Positions 37,701-45,633 of a DNA stretch of 64,000 nt are shown piece by piece; position 1 is the first letter of the stretch, and each line of letters begins with the position of its first letter. The position numbers and the translations under genes are program-made. The notes under the pieces were generated by a model. It ran no database searches, was not told the origin of the DNA, and saw only the letters and a program-made list of their open reading frames with translations. Source of the DNA: Saprospiraceae bacterium (GTDB lineage Bacteria > Bacteroidota > Bacteroidia > Chitinophagales > Saprospiraceae); NCBI GenBank assembly GCA_019187225.1, contig JABAQQ010000059.1, forward strand, positions 1-64,000, read 5' to 3'.

Positions 37701-37883
37701 CGCGCCAGCATCGCCAGCCTGCGTGTCTACGGCAACGTGAACAACGCCTTCCTGTTCACGGGCTACACCGGCACCGACCCGGAAGTATCCTCCAACGGGA
37801 ATTCCAACGCCACGCCGGGGGTTGACCGCAACACTGTTCCTATGGCCCAAACATTCACGGTGGGTATCAACCTCGGATTCTAA
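34701..37883 (+). CDS. SusC/RagA-family TonB-linked outer membrane transporter
   Basis: A 1060-residue outer membrane barrel for TonB-dependent import, probably of oligosaccharides. It has a signal peptide (MKQVLLGLALFLMSATLAIAQ), then a CarboxypepD-regulatory-like domain (GKVTDDQGEPLVGATVTAPG, about 23-100). The TonB plug with VVVVGYGTQQKRAITG follows, including the SusC-type FRVRGINSI and DILKDASAAAIYGSRAS motifs. The long beta-barrel ends in FTVGINLGF, a typical terminal aromatic strand. susD follows 27 bases later. Neighbouring xylAB suggests xylose-containing glycans as substrate, which is an inference; no glycoside hydrolase sits in the cluster. Confidence 0.95.
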   Translation: MKQVLLGLALFLMSATLAIAQRTVTGKVTDDQGEPLVGATVTAPGTSAGTITDVSGMFRLQVPADAAALKITYTGFLDKEVTLTADSDYAISMEVNPASLQEVVVVGYGTQQKRAITGTVASIKGEEIASLPAQSFDQLLQGRAAGVNVSIPNGVLNNPPVFRVRGINSINLSSFPLVVIDGIPTYTDNLRNGNNSASNNALSNLNPNDIESIDILKDASAAAIYGSRASAGVVLITTKRGQKGKTRVNYNAWAGWTQAVRVPEVLNAQQYLEVKNEAAVNAGLTAQQFFLDSINGQLIDTRWADYVYRTGFSHNHGLSFSGGTDQTTYYLSLGYTNQEGMIIGNSFERLSGRLNLDHKLTKRIKIGGSLGYGNNTNKAPNTGSLAGQAFSTAGIGRLAFVTAPIVDPFRYDERGNRLPGTAGYNIASNNQVGRGKNLQQTGFYNPVVITDLNRHTSEANQIQANVYGQLEILKGLNIKTQYGIDNVGVENISFWTPIHGDGFGQNGFAENLYLRFDRWNWQNILTYDLTVADNHNFGFLVGTEQQRTVQEGWGAQRSQIADPFFTSFQGNFTTINPGAIFQGENYLLSYFGRFNYEFNRRYYFSVNVRQDEYSAYAEGEKKGTFWGASAGWVPSEESFWRSLGGFGETVNFFKIRGSYGTVGNSVGIGDFASQSLYNSGLYGAAPTISFSQAGNPELTWESSKKTDVGVVFGLFNDRLQGEYTYFKNEIDGLIQNAPQAPSKGIPGNIIAINIGSMENTGHEFGLSATVLRKGKFSWVSSANITLMKNEVTSLYENSDIFSTTSGLESTNIIRVGESVGSIFAVETQGVNPANGQRIYIKNVYDANGNVTGTVPVQYSHVVPAGQSRWTTLDGMPASAAALVADGKVYGPAIPKWFGGWDNTFYYGSFDLNVQMNYAGGYYIYNGSKAGLRDMRFWNNHTDVLDRWSESNTDGTIPRVVLGDNVSNGSALPISENVEKGDFLRIRNITLGYKLPTKMLDRASIASLRVYGNVNNAFLFTGYTGTDPEVSSNGNSNATPGVDRNTVPMAQTFTVGINLGF

Positions 37884-37910
37884 TTCACCAATCTTAAAGC
37901 AACATCCATT

Positions 37911-39386
37911 ATGAAAAATATCAAGTATATTTTCAAGTCAAATCTGATTGTGCTCCTGGCATTGGCGGCATTGCTGATACCCAATGCCTGCCAGAAAGAT
38001 TTGCTGGACCCCGTTCCCAAAAATCTGCTTTCCGACGCCACGATTTTTGCCACGCCGGACCGATTCGATAAACTCGTGAACGGTATTTACGATAACCTGA
38101 AAAACGGCGCTTTTTACGGCGGACGCATCATCGTGTACGGCGATATCCGCGCAGAAGAGTTCCTCAACGAGACGACCAACGGCGTTACCGGCTTCGGGGT
38201 CTGGAACCACACCGTCACTGAGTCTTCTGTGAACGACGTGACCAACCTCTGGAATGCCGTTTACCAAACCATCAACGCCTGCAATATCTTTATTGTAGGC
38301 GCCGACGCGAACCGTGCTGTGCTCAACGACGATGTACTGGCTAACCGCTACATTGCGGAAGCCCGCTTCGTCCGCGCTTTGTGCTACCATAGCCTGCTGC
38401 GCTACTATTGCCGTCCCTATGCCGACGGCAACGGCTCTCAGTTAGGTGTTCCGCTGCGCCTTACTCCGGAAACTGGTCCCGGCAACAACGATCTGGCCCG
38501 CAGCACGGTAGCGGAAGTGTACAACCAGATACTCGACGACCTCAACTGGGCTGAGCAAAATCTGGCTGCGACCAACTCCGGCCTGACCAACGTGACGCGC
38601 GCCCACAAAAACGCTGCGATCGCGATGAAAGTCCGCGTGTTGTTGTCCATGCAACGCTACAACGACGCCATCACGGAGGCCAACAAAATTGTGTCTGCCG
38701 GCGCACCTTTCACAGCGCCTTCCGGTATTGCGCACGCACTGCAGGCAAACGTGAAGAACGTATTCACTTCGCCCTATACGACAACGGAGAGCATCTTCTC
38801 TATGCCGTTTACCAGCAACGACCTGCCGGGCGTCCAGAATGGTCTGGGCAGCTACTACAACCCGGGCCCGCGCGGTATCGGCGACTACTCGCTCAACCCC
38901 GCTGGAATCATCGGCGACTCCGTCAACTTCCCCGTCACCGATGCCCGCCGGCAGTTTGTGTTCATCAATACCAACAACAAGCCGTACCTGAATAAATTCC
39001 CGCTGGGACCGGAGCACCTCGACTATGCGCCTGTGCTCCGCTACGCCGAAACGCTGCTCAGCCTGGCAGAAGCAGAAGCCCGCGAGAATGGCGTGAACCA
39101 ACGCTCCGTTGACCTGCTCAACGCCGTTCGCGGCCGTTCCGACGCCTCCGTGGTCTTCGATATCGCCGATTTCGCTACTGCCGACGACCTGATCAACGCC
39201 ATTCTGCTCGAACGCCGTATCGAACTGCTCGGCGAAGGATTCCGCGCACTGGATTGTCAGCGCTTGCTCGCGCCCATTCCTGGCAAAGCCAATGTGGCCA
39301 CTATCCTGCCGACCGTCAGCGATTACATCTGGCCCATTCCGTCGGGCGAACTGGCAACAAACAAACTCTGCGTTCAGAATCCGTAA
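37911..39386 (+). CDS. SusD/RagB-family glycan-binding lipoprotein
   Basis: A 491-residue surface lipoprotein that forms the lid of the SusC transporter. The signal ends at LLIPNAC, giving a lipid-modified Cys near residue 27. The mature protein starts with DLLDPVPKNLLSDAT, has helical TPR-like regions (IAEARFVRALCYHSLLRYYC, RAHKNAAIAMKVRVLLSMQRY), and ends with the family's DYIWPIPSGEL motif. It follows susC by 27 bases and is closed by a strong terminator, so the operon is susC-susD only. Confidence 0.95.
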   Translation: MKNIKYIFKSNLIVLLALAALLIPNACQKDLLDPVPKNLLSDATIFATPDRFDKLVNGIYDNLKNGAFYGGRIIVYGDIRAEEFLNETTNGVTGFGVWNHTVTESSVNDVTNLWNAVYQTINACNIFIVGADANRAVLNDDVLANRYIAEARFVRALCYHSLLRYYCRPYADGNGSQLGVPLRLTPETGPGNNDLARSTVAEVYNQILDDLNWAEQNLAATNSGLTNVTRAHKNAAIAMKVRVLLSMQRYNDAITEANKIVSAGAPFTAPSGIAHALQANVKNVFTSPYTTTESIFSMPFTSNDLPGVQNGLGSYYNPGPRGIGDYSLNPAGIIGDSVNFPVTDARRQFVFINTNNKPYLNKFPLGPEHLDYAPVLRYAETLLSLAEAEARENGVNQRSVDLLNAVRGRSDASVVFDIADFATADDLINAILLERRIELLGEGFRALDCQRLLAPIPGKANVATILPTVSDYIWPIPSGELATNKLCVQNP

Positions 39387-39428
39387 AACCTCAGGTTTCA
39401 GGACTGAATCATACCTCGCGATCAACCC

Positions 39429-39470
39429 ATGCCCGGTGCAACAACCCGTTGCACCGGGCATATTTTTTTT
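39429..39470 (+). terminator. Terminator of the susCD operon
   Basis: A perfect 14-bp stem (ATGCCCGGTGCAAC, 39429-39442, with its complement 39448-39461), a 5-base loop, and eight T at 39463-39470. Confidence 0.88.
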
Positions 39471-39542
39471 CAAAATGGCGTGACAAACACTTAAATCGCC
39501 TGTTTTTCGTTAATCACAGATCATCAAGCCAGAACCTCCTCC

Positions 39543-39550
39543 TACCTTTG
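39543..39550 (+). promoter_or_regulatory. Possible -7 box of the SprB-repeat gene
   Basis: TACCTTTG matches the TAnnTTTG consensus exactly, 36 bases before the ATG at 39587. No TTG was found at the expected distance upstream. Confidence 0.4.
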
Positions 39551-39586
39551 CCGGTTCAACACAAAGCAAATTTCCAGTATCAAACG

Positions 39587-42500
39587 ATGCCTAACGTATT
39601 CAACAGCCCAGGAACGGCGCTGATTTTCAGCCTTATACTCTTTACCTTGCCCCCTCTCGCCGCCCAACCGAAAGCCGGCCTTGAGGTCAACCGCACCAGC
39701 GCCATGGACCGCTCCCTGCCCATTTTGAACGTGACCGTAGACGCCGGCGGTCACAAGTGGGCCGCCAATGTCAAAGGAGTATATCAGATCAAAGCCAGCG
39801 ACTTCAGTACCCCCCAGACCCTTTCTCCCGGTCAAAGAAATGTGCTTTCCTACCACGGCGGCAATGCCGATTTCAGTTGGTCGGAAGAGGCTTTTAAAAA
39901 TCAGGTCAAAACCGAGTGCACTGTGACCGCCGCCTGGTATGACGAAAAAAGCGGCAACTTGTGGCTGGGTACCGATGAGGCGGGCCTGTTCCAGTTCAAA
40001 ACCACTCCCGAACTGCAATTGGTCCAGCAATACACGACCTCTAACTCCAAATTGAAATCCAAACACATCACCGTTATTTTCCAGGATAAATCCAGCCGTT
40101 TGTGGGTCGGTACCGACGACGGACTCATGTACGGCCCTCCCGGCCGCTGGAAAGGCGATTTCTCAGGTTATGAAGTCCAGCGCATCCGCGAATACGGCAA
40201 TGTGATCTACGTGTTGGCCGACGGCGAAATATCCCTCGCACCCAATGGCGACAAATGGTCGGACCTGGCCCTGGATAAAAAGAAATTAGAAGGCCAGATC
40301 GCTGATTTCGACATAGATATGAGCGGTAAAATGTGGCTGGTCTCCGGCGTGCTTACCCGTTTCGACTTACTGGCGGAAACCTATGACGTATTCAGCGGCC
40401 CGGAATACTACACCAGTGAATATGGCACCTGTGTCGCCGTTGACTTTGACGGTGCGGTATGGGTTGGCACTTCCGATAAGGGTTTATTCCAGGTGGACAA
40501 AGCATCTTCCATCACCCTCAACGCTTATGTAGACAAACCCATCAGCTGCGGCGGAGATGGTAAGGACGCAGTTCTCGTCGCCAAAGTGACCGGCGGAGTG
40601 CCGCCTTATACCTATACATGGAGCGGTGGTTTGAGCGGTGATAACCCGAAAAACGTCGGCGCGGGCAACTATACCGTCACCGTGACCGACAGCAAGGGCA
40701 AGGCCCGCAGCGCCGAAGTACCCGTGCCAGATGCCCGTCTGCGCATCAAAGCACGTCAAAAGAAACCGGTGTCAGCCCCTGGCAAAAACGACGCTACCGC
40801 CGAAGTGGACATGGAAACCAACGCCTCCGGCCTGCTCATTCGTTGGGACAACGGCGAAACGATGGCCGTCGCGACCCAACTGACCACAGGCCCCCACACG
40901 GTCACAGTGACCGATCCCAAAGGTTGCAGCGCCACCGCTACCGTCACCATAACTGAAAAAGCCCAACCGCTTTCCGTGACCATTTTGGAAAAATCGAGGA
41001 TCGGTTGTCCGGGAGACAAAACCGCTGCGCTTGCCGTGCAGGTCGCCGGGGGCAAAGGGCCATTCAAATACGCCTGGAACAATCCAGCGCTCACGGGCGA
41101 TCAACCGTCGAAGATACCAGCCGGCGACTATCTGATCACGGTCACCGATGCAGCTGGTGTGACGAGTACTGCCACTTTCAGCGTGAAACAACCCGACGCG
41201 CTCACTTTGAATGCCCTCGTCCAATCTCCTGCCTCTCCGGGCAATGCCGATGGCAAGGCCTTGGCGCAGGCAAAAGGCGGATCGGGCACTTATTCTTTCA
41301 AATGGGACAATGGAGAGACAAGTTTCAATGCGACAAAACTGAGCCCCGGCTCGCACGCCGTCACGGTGACCGATGCCAACGGATGCTGGGTTTCTACTGC
41401 TGTGAATATTTCTGAAAGTATTTTGCCGCTCGAAGTCAGTATTTCCGTTAAAAAGGTCATCAAATGCGCAGGCGATAAAGCAGCCCTGGTGGTAGAGACC
41501 ACCGGTGGCAAAGCGCCGTTCAAATACGCCTGGAGCAATCCCGCTGCTTCAGGAGGTCAACCCGACAACCTGCCAGCAGGCGATTACTCCCTTACCGTGA
41601 CTGATGCTACCGGAGGATCCAGCACGGTCACTTTTGCCGTCTTGCAACCCGAAGCACTCACGGCCACTGCCGCTGTCACTGCCCCCGCTTCCACCGGCAA
41701 TGCCGACGGCAAAGCTGTCGTACAGGTAAAAGGCGGAGCCGGCGCTTATTCCTACAAATGGGACAACGGCGAAACAACCGCCGCTGCGGCCAAACTCGCC
41801 CCCGGCCAGCGCGTCGTCACTGTAACCGACGCGAACGGCTGTTCGGCTACCGCTTCGGTGAATATTTCGGAGAACATCCTTCCGCTCGCCGTGAGCATTA
41901 CGGAGAAGAGCGGCGTGAAATGTGCGGGCGACAAAACGGCCGCGCTGGCGGTGCAGGTGACAGGCGGCAAAGGACCGTTCAAATACGCCTGGAACAGTCC
42001 CGCTTTGCGCGACGACCAACCCGCCAACATCCAGGCCGGCGACTATCAGCTGACGGTGACCGACGCCACCGGTACGAGCAGCACGGCTTCCTTCAGCGTC
42101 AAACAACCCGAAGTGCTTACGGCCAATGCCGCCGCCACCGCTCCCGCTTCCACCGGCAACGCCGACGGCAAAGCCGCGGTGCAGGTCAAGGGCGGAGCCG
42201 GCTCCTATACCTTCAAATGGGACAACGGCGAAAGCGCCGCCGCTGCGGCCAAACTCGCACCCGGCCAACGCACCGTCACCGTGACCGACGCGAACGGCTG
42301 TTCGGCAACCGCTTCGGTGAACATTTCGGAGAATATACTTCCCCTGGCGGTGAACATTTCGGAGAAAAGCGGCGTGAAATGCGCGGGCGATAAAACGGCC
42401 GCCTTGGCGGTGCAGGTGACGGGAGGAAAGGGGCCGTTCAAATACGCGTGGAACAATCCCGCTTTGCGGGACGACCAACCCGCCAACGTCCAGGCCGGCG

Positions 42501-44095
42501 ACTATCAGCTGACGGTGACCGACGCTACCGGCACGAGCAATACGGCCACTTTCAGCGTCAAACAACCCGAAGCGCTCACGGCCACTGTCGCTGCCACAGC
42601 CCCCGCCTCCACCGGCAATGCCGACGGTAAGGCCACGGTACAGGTCAAGGGCGGTACCGGCGCTTTTACCTTCAAATGGGACAACGGCGAAACAACCGCT
42701 GCTGCGACCAAACTCGCCCCCGGCCAGCGCGTCGTCACTGTAACCGACGCGAACGGCTGTTCGGCCACCGCTTCGGTGAATATTTCGGAGAACATCCTTC
42801 CGCTCGCCGTGAGCATTACGGAGAAGAGCGGCGTGAAATGTGCGGGCGACAAAACGGCCGCGCTGGCGGTGCAGGTGACAGGCGGCAAAGGACCGTTCAA
42901 ATACGCCTGGAACAGTCCCGCTTTGCGCGACGACCAACCCGCCAACATCCAGGCCGGCGACTATCAGCTGACGGTGACCGACGCTGCCGGCACGAGCAAT
43001 ACGGCCACTTTCAGCGTCAAACAACCCGAAGCGCTCACGGCCACTGCCGCTGCCACAGCCCCCGCCTCCACCGGCAATGCCGACGGTAAGGCCACGGTAC
43101 AGGTCAAGGGCGGTACCGGCGCTTTTACCTTCAAATGGGACAACGGCGAAACAAGCGCTGCTGCGGCCAAACTCGCCCCCGGCCAGCGCGCCGTCACCGT
43201 GACCGATGCGAATGGTTGTTCAACGACGGCATCGGTTGATATTTCGGAAAATATTTTGCCGCTCACGGTCGGCATTTCCGAGAAAAACAAGATCAAATGC
43301 GCAGGTGAAAAGGCTTCGCTGGATGTCCGGGTGAGCGGTGGCAAACCGCCTTATTCTTTTGCCTGGAACAATCCATCCTTGTCCGGCGAACAAGCGACCG
43401 GCCTCGACGCGGGCGAATACGCCGTTACGGTGACCGATTCGAAGGGCGCTTCCCAATCCGCTTCGATCATTGTGAATGGAGCCGAACCGCTGATTGTGGA
43501 ATTGATCCGCAACATCGGCGCGACGACCGAGCGCAGCAACGACGGAAAAGCCCAGGTGTCGGTAAAAGGCGGCACCCCGAAATACAACATCGTCTGGGAC
43601 ACAAAACAAACCGGTCTTGCAGCGCCCAAATTGCCTCTTGGCCCCCACAGCGTGACCGTGACCGATGCCAACGGTTGTTCGCAAAAAATTGATTTTCAGA
43701 CGGAAAAACGTATTTTGCCCGAATTGACAGGCAAACTGGAAAGTGGCCAGACGATCCGCATGCGCTTGCTCAACTTCGACACGGACAGTTATGTCATCCA
43801 GGATGAGTCCCTTCCCATGCTCGACGAATTGTTCGATTTTATGATGGAGCAGGGTACTGTAGCCATTGAGATCGCGGGCCATACGAACAACCAACCGTCC
43901 GATGCCTTTGCCGACGAACTTTCCACCAACCGCGCCAAAGCGGTGGCGGACTATCTGATTGACAAAGGCATTGATCCCAAACGCGTGATCTATAAAGGTT
44001 ACGGCAAACGTTATCCCCTGGTGCCGAACACTTCGGCGGAAGGACGCAAGACCAACCAGCGCGTGGAGATCAAAATTTTGAAACTGACGGATTAA
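39587..44095 (+). CDS. Giant surface protein: propeller, 14 SprB-type repeats, OmpA domain
   Basis: A 1502-residue protein; the start at 39587 gives signal peptide MPNVFNSPGTALIFSLILF ending near LAAQ, whereas the longer frame overlaps susD. Residues ~35-300 carry regulator-propeller-like motifs (AWYDEKSGNLWLGTDEAGLF, KSSRLWVGTDDGLMYG). Residues ~305-1370 are 14 alternating units of two SprB types: CAGDKTAALAVQVTGGKGPF and STGNADGKAxVQVKGG..FKWDNGE. The C-terminal ~110 residues are OmpA-like (IEIAGHTNNQ, LSTNRAKAVADYLI), for peptidoglycan binding. SprB repeats occur in gliding adhesins; fusion to OmpA suggests a wall-linked adhesin. The repeats are nearly identical at 459- and 918-base spacing. 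Confidence 0.88.
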   Translation: MPNVFNSPGTALIFSLILFTLPPLAAQPKAGLEVNRTSAMDRSLPILNVTVDAGGHKWAANVKGVYQIKASDFSTPQTLSPGQRNVLSYHGGNADFSWSEEAFKNQVKTECTVTAAWYDEKSGNLWLGTDEAGLFQFKTTPELQLVQQYTTSNSKLKSKHITVIFQDKSSRLWVGTDDGLMYGPPGRWKGDFSGYEVQRIREYGNVIYVLADGEISLAPNGDKWSDLALDKKKLEGQIADFDIDMSGKMWLVSGVLTRFDLLAETYDVFSGPEYYTSEYGTCVAVDFDGAVWVGTSDKGLFQVDKASSITLNAYVDKPISCGGDGKDAVLVAKVTGGVPPYTYTWSGGLSGDNPKNVGAGNYTVTVTDSKGKARSAEVPVPDARLRIKARQKKPVSAPGKNDATAEVDMETNASGLLIRWDNGETMAVATQLTTGPHTVTVTDPKGCSATATVTITEKAQPLSVTILEKSRIGCPGDKTAALAVQVAGGKGPFKYAWNNPALTGDQPSKIPAGDYLITVTDAAGVTSTATFSVKQPDALTLNALVQSPASPGNADGKALAQAKGGSGTYSFKWDNGETSFNATKLSPGSHAVTVTDANGCWVSTAVNISESILPLEVSISVKKVIKCAGDKAALVVETTGGKAPFKYAWSNPAASGGQPDNLPAGDYSLTVTDATGGSSTVTFAVLQPEALTATAAVTAPASTGNADGKAVVQVKGGAGAYSYKWDNGETTAAAAKLAPGQRVVTVTDANGCSATASVNISENILPLAVSITEKSGVKCAGDKTAALAVQVTGGKGPFKYAWNSPALRDDQPANIQAGDYQLTVTDATGTSSTASFSVKQPEVLTANAAATAPASTGNADGKAAVQVKGGAGSYTFKWDNGESAAAAAKLAPGQRTVTVTDANGCSATASVNISENILPLAVNISEKSGVKCAGDKTAALAVQVTGGKGPFKYAWNNPALRDDQPANVQAGDYQLTVTDATGTSNTATFSVKQPEALTATVAATAPASTGNADGKATVQVKGGTGAFTFKWDNGETTAAATKLAPGQRVVTVTDANGCSATASVNISENILPLAVSITEKSGVKCAGDKTAALAVQVTGGKGPFKYAWNSPALRDDQPANIQAGDYQLTVTDAAGTSNTATFSVKQPEALTATAAATAPASTGNADGKATVQVKGGTGAFTFKWDNGETSAAAAKLAPGQRAVTVTDANGCSTTASVDISENILPLTVGISEKNKIKCAGEKASLDVRVSGGKPPYSFAWNNPSLSGEQATGLDAGEYAVTVTDSKGASQSASIIVNGAEPLIVELIRNIGATTERSNDGKAQVSVKGGTPKYNIVWDTKQTGLAAPKLPLGPHSVTVTDANGCSQKIDFQTEKRILPELTGKLESGQTIRMRLLNFDTDSYVIQDESLPMLDELFDFMMEQGTVAIEIAGHTNNQPSDAFADELSTNRAKAVADYLIDKGIDPKRVIYKGYGKRYPLVPNTSAEGRKTNQRVEIKILKLTD
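40512..43690 (+). repeat. Internal 459-bp tandem repeats in the SprB-repeat gene
   Basis: Each 459-bp period holds one unit of each SprB type. The blocks near 41810-42065 and 42728-42983, two periods apart, differ by only a few bases over ~250 bp. The blocks at 42541 and 43000 are also nearly identical. The outer copies are more diverged, as expected for recent expansion in the middle. Confidence 0.85.
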
Positions 44096-44118
44096 CTCTA
44101 TTTGTTTCCTGTTGTTCA

Positions 44119-44163
44119 AAAAGCGTGTCACCGGACGATTGTGCCGGTGGCACGCTTCGTTTT
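44119..44163 (+). terminator. Terminator after the SprB-repeat gene
   Basis: AAAAGCGTGTCACCGG (44119-44134) pairs with CCGGTGGCACGCTT (44144-44157) with one mismatch, followed by CGTTTT. Confidence 0.65.
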
Positions 44164-44166
44164 GAA

Positions 44167-44174
44167 TAACTTTG
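44167..44174 (+). promoter_or_regulatory. Possible -7 box of pdxH
   Basis: TAACTTTG matches TAnnTTTG and lies 20 bases before the ATG at 44195. The nearest TTG (44139-44141) is 25 bases upstream, further than usual. Confidence 0.4.
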
Positions 44175-44194
44175 CCCCTCACAAATTCATTCGT

Positions 44195-44857
44195 ATGTCC
44201 GCCAATCTGACCCAATCCTTCGACATCGCCTCCCTACGACGGAACTATGCGCATCAATCGCTTTCCGAGTCCGATGTGTTGCACGACCCGATCGCCCAGT
44301 TCGCGGTTTGGTTTGAAGAAGCGCTGAACAGCCAACTCATCGAACCGAATGCCATGACGCTCGCTACTGCCGACCATTCAGGCCAGCCCGCAGCCCGTAC
44401 AGTGCTGTTGAAAGGGTTTGACAAACGGGGTTTTGTCTTTTATACGAACTATGAAAGCCGCAAAGGCAGGGATCTGGCCGAGAATCCGCAGGCGGCCCTG
44501 TTGTTCACCTGGCTGGAGTTGGAGCGGCAGATACGCATTGAAGGTAAGGTGGAAAAAGTAACGCGGGAGGAATCGCTGACCTATTTTCAGAGCCGTCCGA
44601 AAGGCAGTCAGATTGGCGCCTGGGCCAGCCCGCAAAGCCGCGTCATCGAAGGCAGGGCAATTTTGGAAATGCGCGTGGCAGAATTGAATCTCGAGTACGA
44701 TCATCTGGAAGCGCTGCCGCTTCCGCCACACTGGGGCGGTTACCGCTTGAAGCCCGACCATATCGAATTCTGGCAAGGGCGGGAAAGCCGCTTGCACGAC
44801 CGGATATGTTACACGCAGGCAGGAGAGGGGTGGAAGATCGAGCGGCTGGCGCCGTGA
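44195..44857 (+). CDS. pdxH: Pyridoxamine/pyridoxine 5'-phosphate oxidase
   Basis: A 220-residue FMN-dependent cytoplasmic enzyme that oxidises pyridoxamine 5'-phosphate or pyridoxine 5'-phosphate to pyridoxal 5'-phosphate. The start at 44195 ([18 protein letters not shown]) matches family N-termini; the frame upstream covers the terminator. Conserved segments include [62 protein letters not shown] and the C-terminal RLHDRICY. The family length is normal. It stands alone, followed directly by a long inverted repeat shared with the convergent LysM gene. Confidence 0.96.
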   Translation: MSANLTQSFDIASLRRNYAHQSLSESDVLHDPIAQFAVWFEEALNSQLIEPNAMTLATADHSGQPAARTVLLKGFDKRGFVFYTNYESRKGRDLAENPQAALLFTWLELERQIRIEGKVEKVTREESLTYFQSRPKGSQIGAWASPQSRVIEGRAILEMRVAELNLEYDHLEALPLPPHWGGYRLKPDHIEFWQGRESRLHDRICYTQAGEGWKIERLAP

Positions 44858-45152
44858 GCAGTGGCAGTTTGCAGTGGCAGTTTGCAGTAGCAGTAGCAGT
44901 GGCAGTTTGCAGTAGCAGTGGCAGTAGCAGTGGCAGTGGCAGCAATGCGTATACCGGGCTAAAAAAGTGAGGTCTGAAAATGAGGCAGTTAGACTTTTCA
45001 AGTTTTAAAAACTTGGAAAGCCTGCCTCAACTGCTTGAAAACCAAGTGATATTTTTAGCCCGGTATACGCATTGCTGCCACTGCTACTGCCACTGCCACT
45101 GCTACTGCAAACTGCCACTGCAAACTGCCACTGCCACTGCCACTGCCCACTG
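44857..45152. repeat. Long nested inverted repeat between pdxH and LysM gene
   Basis: The left arm (44857-44965) is an array of GCAGTGG/GCAGTA/GCAGTTT words ending in a unique 25-base segment (44941-44965). The exact complement of that segment is at 45052-45076, followed by the inverted word array to 45152. The 86-base centre holds an inner dyad, TGAGGCAG/CTGCCTCA, and a palindrome around AAGTTTTAAAAACTT (about 44999-45015). Both flanking stop codons touch the arms. Confidence 0.85.
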
Positions 45153-45154
45153 GA

Positions 45155-45535
45155 TCACGGGTTCGGGATTGTCAACACCTGGCCAATTTCGATGACGTTT
45201 TCGTTGTCGAGTATATTCCGGTTGGCATTGAATATCTGCTTGTACTTCATCATGTCGCCGTAGTAGTGAGCGGCGATTTTACTCAGGCTTTCGCCTTTTT
45301 TCACGGTGTGCATCGCATATACGCCGGGGTTGGCTATCTGGATGTCCGCCACAATGTCGGTGGGGTGAGAGCCGCCGATGGCTTTGATCGCATCCCAGAG
45401 CTGGTCTTTTTCGTGACCGTATTGTACGGTTCCCCATACGCGCAGGATGCCGTTTGATTCCTCGACGCGTCCGTTGGTGACGCCAAGTTGTTCGCCAAGC
45501 GTGAGTACATTGGCGTATTTGTCTTTTACTGCCAT
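45155..45535 (-). CDS. BON-LysM domain protein
   Basis: A 126-residue protein; the start at 45535 (MAVKDKYANVLTLGEQLGV) gives the normal family layout. A BON-like domain (residues ~1-65, with ILRVWGTVQY and DIVADIQI) precedes a C-terminal LysM domain (about 70-124, HTVKKGESLSKIAAHYYGD and GQVLTIP). The architecture resembles YgaU/Kbp-type potassium- or wall-associated proteins. LysM binds peptidoglycan or related glycans. No signal peptide is evident. It lies downstream of the envelope operon starting at 49706 but is separated from it by ~98 bases. Confidence 0.85.
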   Translation of the reverse strand: MAVKDKYANVLTLGEQLGVTNGRVEESNGILRVWGTVQYGHEKDQLWDAIKAIGGSHPTDIVADIQIANPGVYAMHTVKKGESLSKIAAHYYGDMMKYKQIFNANRNILDNENVIEIGQVLTIPNP

Positions 45536-45633
45536 GTTAGTTTGTAGTTTTGGTTGTGAAAAAAGTTTTGTCATCCGAAAAACCGGACGCCCAAAGTTAG
45601 GGGAACTCACTTTAAATTTCCCAAAAAGCAGCA

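Noticed and set aside
39254..39586. Upstream extension of the SprB-repeat gene into susD
   Set aside because: It crosses the susD 3' end and its terminator, while a signal peptide starts cleanly at 39587.
41549..43024. 491-residue minus-strand open frame with repeats
   Set aside because: It is the complement of the SprB repeats, so its repetition is inherited from the real gene.
40512..43690. CRISPR or mobile repeat in the 459-bp periodic region
   Set aside because: The period keeps reading frame and encodes SprB-type domains.
44980..45195. Small plus-strand frame of Cys/His/Tyr codons
   Set aside because: It is a translation of the GCAGTGG-type inverted repeat.
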